From Azospirillum sp. 51_20 (GTDB lineage: Bacteria > Pseudomonadota > Alphaproteobacteria > RF32 > CAG-239): a stretch of DNA of 14,317 nt. The number at the start of each line of letters is the position of its first letter. Positions within the stretch are counted from its first letter, which is position 1. Where the stretch lies: assembly GCA_001917175.1 (NCBI GenBank), contig MNTV01000002.1, forward strand, positions 1-14,317, read 5' to 3'. Below are positions 5,763 to 12,470 of the stretch, piece after piece. The translations under genes were made by a program, and so were the position numbers. The notes beneath the pieces are model-generated. The model was not told the origin of the DNA. It searched no databases and was given only the letters and a program-made list of their open reading frames with translations.

Positions 5763-6756
5763 TTTTTGTGGTTGAGCCGGGAAGTACGTCTTTCTGCAAA
5801 CTGCGTATCCGTTCATAAATAAACTGCCGCAGGAGGTCTTCATCTTCCCATTTGATTTTTATTTCCAATACTTTGAAATGCGGCTGCATTTGCGACGGAA
5901 TTTTAACGAAGTCTTTGGCCGTGGTAATCAGTTCCGCCTTTTCTGCCTGTGCTTGCCGCAAAAGATTTTCCAGTTCCTGCCTGTCGTAAAAATGATGATC
6001 GGGAAAATCGAAGGTTTTGATCGGTTCTATTCCGTGTTCGCGCAAAGAATCATAAAATTTTTCCGGGCGGCCGATGCCGGCAAAGGCGATAACTTTGTCG
6101 GAAGTCAGCGTCGGCGGTTCGGAAACGATTTTTGCTTTAAATACCGGCAGTTCTTTCAGTCGTCCAATCAGATTAGAGCGGTCTTCGCCGATAATGACGG
6201 CAGCCTGTGCGCGTTTGAGGCCGGCGGCAAAATTTTCCCTTAAGGGGCCGGCCGGCACCGGCCAGCCGTTGCCGATCCCCGCGGCACCGTCAAAAATAAG
6301 AAAGCTCAGATCCTTGTATAATCCCGGATTTTGAAAACCGTCGTCCATGATCAGGACGTCTGCGCCGTTTTTTACCGCTTTTTGCGCGGCCGAGAAACGA
6401 TCGGGGTTGATGCTGACCGGCGCTTCCCTTGCCAGCAGCAGCGGCTCGTCGCCGACTTCCCCTGCCGTATGCTTTTGCGGGTCGACCGTCACTCCGCAAA
6501 GGCTGCCGCCGTATCCGCGGGATACGAATGCCGGTTTATATCCGCCTTTTTTCAACAGGTTGGCAATCTCCGCCGCCGTCGGCGTTTTGCCGGTGCCGCC
6601 GGCGGTCAGGTTGCCGATGCAGATGACGGGGACGGGAACTTTGCGCGGCTGTTTCAGTTTAAATCTGAAAGCCGTAGCCGCCGAATACAGCATACCAACC
6701 GGCAGCAGCAGCCGCGCATAAAACCCTTTGTTTTTCCAGTATCCGGGAGTTTTCAT
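5755..6756 (-). CDS. lpxK: Tetraacyldisaccharide 4'-kinase
   Basis: This enzyme phosphorylates the 4' position of the tetraacyldisaccharide 1-phosphate lipid A precursor to give lipid IVA, at the inner face of the cytoplasmic membrane. It is 333 residues, normal for LpxK. A hydrophobic N-terminal membrane-association segment (about 13-30) precedes the P-loop GNLTAGGTGKT at 48-58. SRGYGG (79-84), GDEP (102-105), the Walker-B-like MDDGFQNP (137-144) and DHHFYD (253-258) are LpxK family motifs. It is the last gene of the acyltransferase-waaA-lpxK operon. Its ATG overlaps the end of waaA by four bases (ATGA), implying translational coupling. Its stop codon lies inside a duplicated intergenic element. 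Confidence 0.96.
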   Translation of the reverse strand: MKTPGYWKNKGFYARLLLPVGMLYSAATAFRFKLKQPRKVPVPVICIGNLTAGGTGKTPTAAEIANLLKKGGYKPAFVSRGYGGSLCGVTVDPQKHTAGEVGDEPLLLAREAPVSINPDRFSAAQKAVKNGADVLIMDDGFQNPGLYKDLSFLIFDGAAGIGNGWPVPAGPLRENFAAGLKRAQAAVIIGEDRSNLIGRLKELPVFKAKIVSEPPTLTSDKVIAFAGIGRPEKFYDSLREHGIEPIKTFDFPDHHFYDRQELENLLRQAQAEKAELITTAKDFVKIPSQMQPHFKVLEIKIKWEDEDLLRQFIYERIRSLQKDVLPGSTTKTE

Positions 6757-8021
6757 CGTTGGATATATTCTTTGATTTTATCCATAATCCCGTCAAGGAC
6801 TTTTGATTCCGACATGGCCCAGTCATATGCTTTTTGCCGTTTTTCTTCCAGCAGGTTGTTGTTTTCAAGCATCAGACAGACCTGGTTGGACAGCTCCATG
6901 ACGTTTTTTACCTGGATGACGGCGTTGGCTTTCAGTGCCCGGTTCATGGCATCGGTAAAGTTGTGCATGTGAGGGCCGACGATAACCGCGTCACGGCAGC
7001 GGGAAGGTTCCATAAAGTTTTGCCCGCCGTGGGGAATGAGAGAGCCGCCGATAAACACCAGCGGACAAATGTTGTACCACAGTCCCATTTCGCCGATGGT
7101 GTTGGCAACATAAACGTCGGTTTCCGCGGTAATGGGTTCGTTTTTTGAACGCAAAGCTACGTTAAGCCCCAGTTCCTCGCGCATTTGCTGCTGAATTTCT
7201 TCGCCCCGGTTGGGGTGCCGCGGCGCCACGATCAGCAACAGATCGGGAAATTCTTTTTTGATTTCGCTGTGGAAGCGCGCGATTTTCATTTCCTCGTCAT
7301 CATGGGTGGAACTTGCCAGCCATACGGTTCTGCCGTTGATTTCCGCCAGCAGCTGTTTTTTCTTCTCTTCGTCGACGGGCAGCGGCAGTCCGGCGTATTT
7401 CAGGTTGCCCAGACATTCGGCTTCTTTTGCGCCCAGCACTTTCAGACGGTGAGCGTCTTCGTCGGACTGTCCCAGACAATAGGTAAAACAGGACAACAGT
7501 TCCTTGCAGATAAAGTCGAACTGCTGCCAGCGTTTAAACGAACGGTTGGAAATTCTGCCGTTAACCAGAATCAGCGGAATGTTCTTGCTTTTGATGGAGG
7601 AAAGCATGGCCGGCCATAATTCCGATTCAAACCACAGAACCGCGTCGGGGCGCCAGTATTTGACAAAACGGCGGGTGAATTTCGGGTTGTCGATGGGAAT
7701 GTATTGATGGAAAGCCCTTTCCGGCAGACGTTTTCCCATCAGTTCCGCGGAGGTTGTGGTTCCCGTCGTTACCATGACGTGGGCCTCCGGGTAGGTTTGG
7801 AGCAGCTTGTCAATCAGCGGAAGCATGGACAATGATTCTCCGACCGAGGCGCCGTGCAGCCAAAACAGCCGTCCTTCGGGCCGGGGGAGCTTCGGCTTGC
7901 CGATTCTTTCGTTAAAACGTTTTACGTCTTCTTTACCGTGCTCTTTGCGTTTGTTGATGTATGGGCGGATGGCCAGCGGATACAGAAAACGGATCAGAAT
8001 GTTGTAGATATTGATAAACAT
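6753..8021 (-). CDS. waaA: 3-deoxy-D-manno-octulosonic acid (Kdo) transferase
   Basis: WaaA (KdtA, glycosyltransferase family 30) transfers Kdo from CMP-Kdo onto the lipid A precursor at the cytoplasmic membrane, starting the LPS core. It is 422 residues, the usual length. A hydrophobic N-terminal anchor covers about residues 1-20. The catalytic-base motif HGASVGE is at 56-62 (Glu62). Further family motifs are TGTTTSAELM (about 85-94), NGRISNRSF, GNLKYA, ASSTHDDEE and HGGQNFMEP near residue 340. Whether one or two Kdo residues are added cannot be told from sequence. The start codon overlaps the acyltransferase stop as TAATG, and the 3' end overlaps lpxK by four bases. Confidence 0.96.
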   Translation of the reverse strand: MFINIYNILIRFLYPLAIRPYINKRKEHGKEDVKRFNERIGKPKLPRPEGRLFWLHGASVGESLSMLPLIDKLLQTYPEAHVMVTTGTTTSAELMGKRLPERAFHQYIPIDNPKFTRRFVKYWRPDAVLWFESELWPAMLSSIKSKNIPLILVNGRISNRSFKRWQQFDFICKELLSCFTYCLGQSDEDAHRLKVLGAKEAECLGNLKYAGLPLPVDEEKKKQLLAEINGRTVWLASSTHDDEEMKIARFHSEIKKEFPDLLLIVAPRHPNRGEEIQQQMREELGLNVALRSKNEPITAETDVYVANTIGEMGLWYNICPLVFIGGSLIPHGGQNFMEPSRCRDAVIVGPHMHNFTDAMNRALKANAVIQVKNVMELSNQVCLMLENNNLLEEKRQKAYDWAMSESKVLDGIMDKIKEYIQR

Positions 8022-8785
8022 TATTTTTTCATTTCCTCCTTAGCGGGATATTTTTTTGATTTGGCGATGGCGCCGGGTTCGATTTTCGGCAGACCGAAAC
8101 GACGGTCGGCCTTAAAGGTGAGGGTGTTCATCTCATCTTCGATTTCCTGACGATATTTTTCCAGGTCTTCGTCAGAGGCGTCGGCGGGGATGTAATAGGG
8201 CTTGGTCACATGCAGGACGCCGCGGCAGAAAGGCGGCGGCAGCAACATGGCGTCCCAGCTTTTGGCCACCAGCGAATGCTCGACGCTGTAGGTGGCGCCG
8301 AAGATCGGTTTGCCCGATTTGCGAGCGAAATAAAGCGGACTGATGCTCATTTTCATCCGCGGTCCCCGCGGTCCGTCGGGAATGATGGCCACCGCCGTAT
8401 CGTTTTGCAGCGAGTGGAGCAGGGCCAACGCCGCGGAATTGGCGCCGCCGTTGGAAGAGCCGCCGATGGTGCCGAAACCGTATTTCTCAAGAAAACCGGC
8501 AATGATTCTGCCGTCTTTATGCAGGGAAACCAAAGCGTTTAAGGGATGCTGCCCGTTCCAGAAATGCGGAATCATCATTGCCCGTCCGTGCCAGATGACC
8601 AGAATGATGGCTTTTTCCTGATGCCAGACCTGATAAAGCTGGTTAACGCCGAAAATGTCCCACCTGGTGGTTTTCCCGACCCAGCGCGAGTAATAATACA
8701 TTATGAGGCTGAGCACGTTGATGAAACGCGGGTGCTTGCTGACGCCTTTGAAAAAATCTTTTAATTTTTTCAGCCAGATTTTCAT
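8021..8785 (-). CDS. Lysophospholipid acyltransferase-like protein (DUF374 / LPLAT superfamily)
   Basis: A 254-residue protein with the acyltransferase motifs of the DUF374 group: WHGR at 65-68 and IPDGPRGPR at 135-143. An N-terminal hydrophobic stretch (about 21-36) would attach it to the inner membrane. As first gene of an operon with waaA and lpxK it probably acylates a lipid A precursor or a phospholipid; this is inferred from context. The ATG at 8785 is chosen because AAGGGGG lies eight bases upstream. A TTG seven codons further upstream also lies in frame but has no ribosome binding site. It lacks the full HxxxxD arrangement of classical LPLATs in the usual spacing, as is typical for DUF374. 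Its stop overlaps the waaA ATG by one base. Confidence 0.88.
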   Translation of the reverse strand: MKIWLKKLKDFFKGVSKHPRFINVLSLIMYYYSRWVGKTTRWDIFGVNQLYQVWHQEKAIILVIWHGRAMMIPHFWNGQHPLNALVSLHKDGRIIAGFLEKYGFGTIGGSSNGGANSAALALLHSLQNDTAVAIIPDGPRGPRMKMSISPLYFARKSGKPIFGATYSVEHSLVAKSWDAMLLPPPFCRGVLHVTKPYYIPADASDEDLEKYRQEIEDEMNTLTFKADRRFGLPKIEPGAIAKSKKYPAKEEMKK

Positions 8786-8793
8786 TTTAATCC

Positions 8794-8800
8794 CCCCCTT
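8794..8800 (-). promoter_or_regulatory. Ribosome binding site that decides the acyltransferase start
   Basis: AAGGGGG on the minus strand lies eight bases before the ATG at 8785. It includes most of a seven-base G run (plus-strand C at 8792-8798), which could vary in length by slippage. Confidence 0.6.
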
Positions 8801-8817
8801 GTTCAAATTGTACTCCC

Positions 8818-8846
8818 ATTATAAAACATGATTTTGCGGAAAACAA
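8818..8846 (-). promoter_or_regulatory. Promoter of the acyltransferase-waaA-lpxK operon
   Basis: On the minus strand TTGTTT (8846-8841) and a perfect TATAAT (8823-8818) are 17 bases apart. Transcription would start near 8811, about 25 bases before the ATG. Confidence 0.75.
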
Positions 8847-8962
8847 CCGGATTGTCGGCCGTTCGTTGTTTTGTGCGCAAAAAAACGGGTTCAGTCGTCT
8901 GACTATTCGGATCTATATCATGTTTCGGCGCAAAACTAAAGGGGGAAAATACTTATCAAGAA

Positions 8963-8997
8963 CAAAAAAAACCGCCCGCGGAGCGGACGGATTTTTT
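8963..8997 (-). terminator. Terminator of the perR-rbr operon
   Basis: An eight-base GC-rich stem with one mismatch (CCGCCCGC with GCGGACGG) and a GGA loop is flanked by an A8 run on the plus strand, which is a T8 run for minus-strand transcripts. It lies about 20 bases after the rbr stop. The other flank has T6, so it could work in both directions. Confidence 0.75.
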
Positions 8998-9017
8998 CTG
9001 CCGAAAAGCAAAAGAGC

Positions 9018-9557
9018 TTAGAATTCTTCCTGCAGTTCAAAGAAATAAGCCTGCGGATGGTCGCAAACCGGGCATTTTTCCGGTGCCGTCGGGCTTTCGA
9101 CGCGGTGGCCGCAGTTGGCGCATTCCCAGATAACCTTGGTCGGGCGGTTGAAGATTTTGCCTTCGACCAGAGATTTCAGCAGAGCGTTGTATCTTTCTTC
9201 GTGGCCTTTTTCGATGGCGCCGACCGATCTGAACAGGAAGGCGATTTTGGTAAAGCCTTCTTCGTCGGCTTCTCTGGCCATGCGGTCATACATGTCGGTC
9301 CACTCGTAGTTTTCGCCGGCTGCGGCGTCTTTCAGGTTTTCGACCGTCGAGGGAACTTCGCCGCCGTGCAGCAGTTTGAACCAGATTTTGGCATGTTCTT
9401 TTTCGTTGTTGGCCGTCTGTTCAAATTTGTCGGCAATAATGTTGTAGCCTTCTTTTTTGGCTTTTGAAGCATAGTAGGTGTATTTGTTGCGCGCCTGGGA
9501 TTCTCCGGCAAAGGCTTCCATCAGGTTTTTTTCGGTTTTCGAACCTTTCAGTTCCAT
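9018..9557 (-). CDS. rbr: Rubrerythrin
   Basis: Rubrerythrin is a cytoplasmic di-iron peroxidase that reduces H2O2 to water with electrons from rubredoxin or NAD(P)H systems, and is typical of anaerobes. It is 179 residues. The ferritin-like four-helix domain (about 1-135) carries the di-iron ligands: Glu19 in AFAGES, E52xxH55 in NEKEHAK, Glu81 in AAGENYEW, and E116xxH119 in IEKGHEERY. The C-terminal rubredoxin domain holds one Fe(SCys)4 through Cys146/Cys149 (CANC) and Cys162/Cys165 (CPVC). The start has a clear ribosome binding site, AAGGAGT, six bases upstream. It lies 18 bases downstream of perR, so the two are co-transcribed and probably induced by peroxide through PerR. Confidence 0.97.
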   Translation of the reverse strand: MELKGSKTEKNLMEAFAGESQARNKYTYYASKAKKEGYNIIADKFEQTANNEKEHAKIWFKLLHGGEVPSTVENLKDAAAGENYEWTDMYDRMAREADEEGFTKIAFLFRSVGAIEKGHEERYNALLKSLVEGKIFNRPTKVIWECANCGHRVESPTAPEKCPVCDHPQAYFFELQEEF

Positions 9558-9575
9558 AGTATAACTCCTTAAATG

Positions 9576-9956
9576 TTAGTTGAATTTTTGACAGCTCTTG
9601 CATGTTCCGCGGAACGAAACATCGTAAGAGGCTATCCTGAACCCGGTCCGGCTTTCGACGTCTTGAGCCAGGTCGGGCGCAATGTCACAGGGGATGTCAA
9701 ACACCCTATTGCATTTTGTGCAGATAAAATGGTAATGGTCAAAGGTCTGGTGATCAAAATGGGCGGTTCCGTCCAGCCCTTCGATCTTTTTGACCATGCC
9801 GTTTTCCGCCAAAAGGTTGAGGTTGCGGTAAACGGTCGCCAGACTGACCGTCGGCTCTTCCCGGCGGATCAGCTCATAAAGCTGTTCGGCCGTCGGGTGG
9901 ATGCAGTTTTCCTTCAGCGTTTTTAAAATCAGTTCTCTTTGTCTGGAATATTTCAT
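9576..9956 (-). CDS. perR: PerR-type peroxide-sensing repressor (Fur family)
   Basis: A 126-residue Fur-family regulator. Every residue that defines B. subtilis PerR is present at a constant offset of 17: regulatory Fe/Mn ligands His20, Asp68, His74, His76 and Asp87 (B. subtilis His37, Asp85, His91, His93, Asp104), and structural Zn cysteines Cys79, Cys82, Cys119 and Cys122 (Cys96, Cys99, Cys136, Cys139). The DNA-recognition helix is SLATVYRNLNLLAENG. The protein would repress its targets until iron-catalysed histidine oxidation by H2O2 releases it. The N-terminus is about 17 residues shorter than in B. subtilis, and this is real: an in-frame TAA (9957-9959) abuts the ATG. It precedes rbr in one operon and is divergent from fprA. 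Specific PerR rather than Fur or Zur function is inferred from the ligands. Confidence 0.9.
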   Translation of the reverse strand: MKYSRQRELILKTLKENCIHPTAEQLYELIRREEPTVSLATVYRNLNLLAENGMVKKIEGLDGTAHFDHQTFDHYHFICTKCNRVFDIPCDIAPDLAQDVESRTGFRIASYDVSFRGTCKSCQKFN

Positions 9957-9971
9957 TTACCGTTCCGTAAT

Positions 9972-9986
9972 TGATAATGATTATTG
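9972..9986. promoter_or_regulatory. PerR-box-like palindrome
   Basis: The 15-base sequence TGATAAT-G-ATTATTG resembles the Per box TTATAATnATTATAA, with 12 of 14 defined positions matching. It covers the predicted transcription start of perR, 16 bases upstream of its ATG, an arrangement expected for autoregulation. It also resembles a half of a Fur box, so the assignment rests on the adjacent PerR gene. Confidence 0.65.
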
Positions 9987-9992
9987 TTTTTG

Positions 9993-10021
9993 TTAATAAC
10001 TCCAAAAAAACGGGTTGTCAA
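9993..10021 (-). promoter_or_regulatory. Promoter of perR-rbr
   Basis: On the minus strand a perfect TTGACA (10021-10016) and TATTAA (9998-9993) are 17 bases apart. The predicted start near 9986 falls in the PerR-box-like palindrome. Confidence 0.75.
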
Positions 10022-10043
10022 CTTAAATTTATATGATTATTTT
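10015..10043 (+). promoter_or_regulatory. Tentative promoter of fprA
   Basis: TTGTCA (10015-10020) and a weak TATTTT (10038-10043) are 17 bases apart. The -35 occupies the same bases as the -35 of the divergent perR promoter. The -10 is poor, so this is a tentative call. Confidence 0.35.
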
Positions 10044-10065
10044 GTACTCAACCGAAACAATATAT

Positions 10066-10073
10066 AAGAAGGA
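10066..10073 (+). promoter_or_regulatory. Ribosome binding site that decides the fprA start
   Basis: AAGAAGGA lies seven bases before the ATG at 10081. The in-frame ATA/ATG-like starts further upstream (from 10033) have no ribosome binding site and would add 16 residues that do not belong to the family. Confidence 0.6.
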
Positions 10074-10080
10074 CAAGAAA

Positions 10081-11262
10081 ATGCAAGCGAAAGAAATTAA
10101 GAAAGACATTTACTGGGTCGGCGTAAAGGATTGGAATTTAAGGGAATTTCACGGTTACGCCACGCCGCACGGCTCGACTTACAACTCCTATCTGATCATG
10201 GATGAGAAGATTACGCTCGTTGACGGCGTCAAAAGCTATATGTCGCAGGAAATGACAGAGCGCGTTAAAAGCGTGGTTGATTTTTCCCAAATCAGCTACG
10301 TTGTCGTCAACCATGTTGAGATGGACCATTCCGGCAATATTCCGGAAATCATGAAGCTGGCGCCGCAGGCGGTGATCATTACCGACAACGCCGGCAAAAT
10401 GGCTTTGGAAGCGCATTTCGACACCGCGGGCTGGAACTATAAACTGGTGACGACCGGCGAAAGCGTTTCCATCGGCAAACGCAGCCTGACTTTCATGACC
10501 ACTCCGATGCTGCACTGGCCGGATTCGATGATGACCTATGTCAAAGAGGAAAAGCTGCTGTTGTCAAACGACGGTTTCGGCCAGCATCTGGCCTCCGACG
10601 GGCTGTTTGTCAACGAGCAGCCGCTTGATCTGGTGGTCAATGAGGCCAAAAGCTACTATGCCAACATCCTGTTCCCTTATGGCGCGCAGGCGGAAAAAGC
10701 CCTGAACACGGCCGGTACGCTGGGACTTGATATTGAGATGATCGCTCCTTCGCACGGCTGCATCTGGTCGGGCAAAGACGAAGTGAACACGATTCTCGGC
10801 CTTTATGCCAAATGGGCGTCGGGCAAAAACGAAGGCAAGGCAGTTGTCGTTTACGATTCCATGTGGGGCGCCACCGCCAAAATGGCGGAAACGGTCATGG
10901 CCGAGTTTCAGGATGCCGGAATTCCGGTTACCAAGCACTGCCTGGCGGTGGAAAACGTTTCCGAAGTGATGGTCGATTTTCTTGACGCGGCTTACGTCTG
11001 CATCGGCAACCCGACTTTGAACAACCAGCTGTTTCCGCGGGTGGCCGGCTTCGTTACCTATATGAAAGGTCTGGCGCCGCGCGGCAAAAAGGCGCTTGCT
11101 TTCGGTTCCTACGGCTGGAAGCCGGGCGTTGTCAAACAGATTCAGCAGGTTTACGAAGAACTCGGCTGGCAGACGGTTGCCCCGTTTGAGGAAAAATATA
11201 CTCCCAAGGCGGAAGTGCTGGAACAGTTGAAGGAACGCGTGCGCGAACTGATCAAACTCTGA
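10081..11262 (+). CDS. fprA: Flavo-diiron protein (A-type flavoprotein, O2/NO reductase)
   Basis: Class A flavo-diiron proteins are soluble enzymes that reduce O2 to water and/or NO to N2O in anaerobes, with electrons from rubredoxin or F420H2. The 393-residue length is typical. The N-terminal metallo-beta-lactamase-like domain holds the di-iron ligands H78xE80xD82H83 (NHVEMDHSG), His145 (MLHWPD), Asp164 (SNDGFGQH) and His225 (APSHGCIW). The flavodoxin domain begins at about 253 (KAVVVYDSMWGATAKMAE), giving the FMN phosphate loop. No C-terminal rubredoxin domain follows, so a separate electron donor is needed. It is transcribed away from perR-rbr from a shared regulatory region, supporting an oxygen-stress role. 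O2 versus NO preference cannot be read from sequence. Confidence 0.95.
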   Translation: MQAKEIKKDIYWVGVKDWNLREFHGYATPHGSTYNSYLIMDEKITLVDGVKSYMSQEMTERVKSVVDFSQISYVVVNHVEMDHSGNIPEIMKLAPQAVIITDNAGKMALEAHFDTAGWNYKLVTTGESVSIGKRSLTFMTTPMLHWPDSMMTYVKEEKLLLSNDGFGQHLASDGLFVNEQPLDLVVNEAKSYYANILFPYGAQAEKALNTAGTLGLDIEMIAPSHGCIWSGKDEVNTILGLYAKWASGKNEGKAVVVYDSMWGATAKMAETVMAEFQDAGIPVTKHCLAVENVSEVMVDFLDAAYVCIGNPTLNNQLFPRVAGFVTYMKGLAPRGKKALAFGSYGWKPGVVKQIQQVYEELGWQTVAPFEEKYTPKAEVLEQLKERVRELIKL

Positions 11263-11276
11263 AACACGGATAAACA

Positions 11277-11310
11277 AAAAACGCTCCCTGAAAAAGGGAG
11301 CGTTTTTTTG
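11277..11310. terminator. Bidirectional terminator between fprA and the convergent unknown gene
   Basis: ACGCTCCCT (11281-11289) pairs perfectly with AGGGAGCGT (11295-11303), followed by T7 on the plus strand. The A-run on the left serves as a T-run for the minus-strand gene that ends at 11349. Confidence 0.9.
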
Positions 11311-11348
11311 TGTGTTAAGGCGTCCGGGGCGTAAACTTTTCTCAAAGC

Positions 11349-12389
11349 TCAGGCCTCGTCGTCGCAAATGCGCGAACCGCAGCCGCCGTTTTGCCGGCGT
11401 TCTTCCGTTTTGGGCGAAGAATGGAGCAGGCTTTTTCCGAACAGGCGGAATTGCCCGTGAAGCAGCAGGAGAAGATGTTGACCGTCTTCGACCAGTATCT
11501 GCCATTTTTCTGCCCGTGCGGCTTCCTGGTAGAAGAGTTGAAGTGTTCTCTTTGAACCGGAGGCCAATGCCTCTTCTCTCCATTTTTGCCAGTCGACGGC
11601 GTCGGGACGTTTTTTTCGTATCAGAAACGTCCATTCGCCGTGTTTGCGGAAAGGTTCAAAACAACCGTGTGAGAGCAAAATATCCCGGCCGCTTTTTCCC
11701 GCCTGATACAAAAATTCGCACCCCTCGGGACAGCTGCACAGTTTTTTGCAGGTTTCTTCCTCGCTCCAGCCGTTGAGCCGGTTGCGGTTCTGAAACAAAA
11801 TGTCGAATTGTTTTTCCTGCCAGAGCAAATCCGGGCCGTCGGGCATTTTGACCAGCCACAGGTATTTCTTAAGTTCCACGATTCTCTTTTCTGCCTGATA
11901 TTCGGACAGCACTTTTGCTGCCTCGGCGGGATAGGTCCATGTTTCCATCAGAATCACATCGTCGATATGCCCGTATTTGGCAAGAATTTGCCATTCGTGA
12001 TTTTGCTTTAGCTTGTCCCAGAAGCCGTTTTCTGCCAGCATTTCCGGCGGTAGGTAAATCAAAAGACCTGCCAGGGGATGTTCCTCAAGACAGTTTTCAT
12101 TCTTTTGGCTTTCTTCCACAATCAGCCGGGCTGCCTGTTTTTCCCCGAGCAGAGTCTGAAGAAAGTCAAACAATGCGGCATTGTCGCCGACATAGGCAAA
12201 TTCTTTTTTCAGCAGGCGGATGATCAAACTTGTCTGTCTGCTCCATCTCAGGGTTTCCAGCACGGTCATTGAAAGCGGATAGCCGTTTTTCACCATTTGG
12301 GGAAGCTGTTGGTATTCCCCTTGCGCAATAATGTTCAAAAGCACTTTTTCCTGTTCTTGGTAAGTCAGGAAGATTTTTCTTTTTTCCAT
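11349..12389 (-). CDS. Unknown 346-residue helical-repeat protein
   Basis: I do not recognise a named family. The protein is almost entirely amphipathic helix, without signal peptide or membrane segment. Helix cores such as LPQMV (29-33) and LIIRLL (55-60) are spaced by about 26 residues, as in the smaller unknown protein at 451-942, so it is probably an alpha-solenoid scaffold. A Cys-containing patch CKKLCSCPEGC lies at about 214-224, and the C-terminus is Cys- and Gly-containing (GGCGSRIC). The patches could bind metal, but the cysteines are not in a standard zinc-finger spacing. No ribosome binding site precedes the ATG at 12389; the region before it is AT-rich. It lies 81 bases downstream of hydE on the same strand, so co-transcription is possible but unproven. 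Confidence 0.7.
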   Translation of the reverse strand: MEKRKIFLTYQEQEKVLLNIIAQGEYQQLPQMVKNGYPLSMTVLETLRWSRQTSLIIRLLKKEFAYVGDNAALFDFLQTLLGEKQAARLIVEESQKNENCLEEHPLAGLLIYLPPEMLAENGFWDKLKQNHEWQILAKYGHIDDVILMETWTYPAEAAKVLSEYQAEKRIVELKKYLWLVKMPDGPDLLWQEKQFDILFQNRNRLNGWSEEETCKKLCSCPEGCEFLYQAGKSGRDILLSHGCFEPFRKHGEWTFLIRKKRPDAVDWQKWREEALASGSKRTLQLFYQEAARAEKWQILVEDGQHLLLLLHGQFRLFGKSLLHSSPKTEERRQNGGCGSRICDDEA

Positions 12390-12411
12390 ATGTTTTAAGT
12401 TTAATAATGAA

Positions 12412-12439
12412 TAAAAAAATTTTCAAAAGCAACTTTGAA
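12412..12439 (-). terminator. Weak possible terminator after hydE
   Basis: On the minus strand TTCAAA pairs with TTTGAA around a short loop and is followed by A3 and T7. The stem is only 6-7 bp and AT-rich, so termination may be partial and the next gene may be reached by read-through. Confidence 0.35.
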
Positions 12440-12470
12440 TATCACTTTTTGACCGGGAAAGCAAGTCGTT

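Noticed and set aside
5432..5822. Plus-strand frames sharing the peptide TSMRRTERLTLPP in both intergenic repeat copies
   Set aside because: The shared peptide follows from DNA identity of the repeat. The two-base indel shifts frame relative to upstream sequence, and the second frame runs into antisense lpxK.
8880..10020. The same 12-13 bases (A-run followed by CGGGTT) near 8880 and near 10003
   Set aside because: Too short and low-complexity to mean anything alone; no flanking similarity or target-site duplication.
10564..11634. 356-codon minus-strand frame across fprA and the convergent gene
   Set aside because: Antisense of fprA running through the bidirectional terminator into the 3' end of the next gene; its composition is not protein-like.
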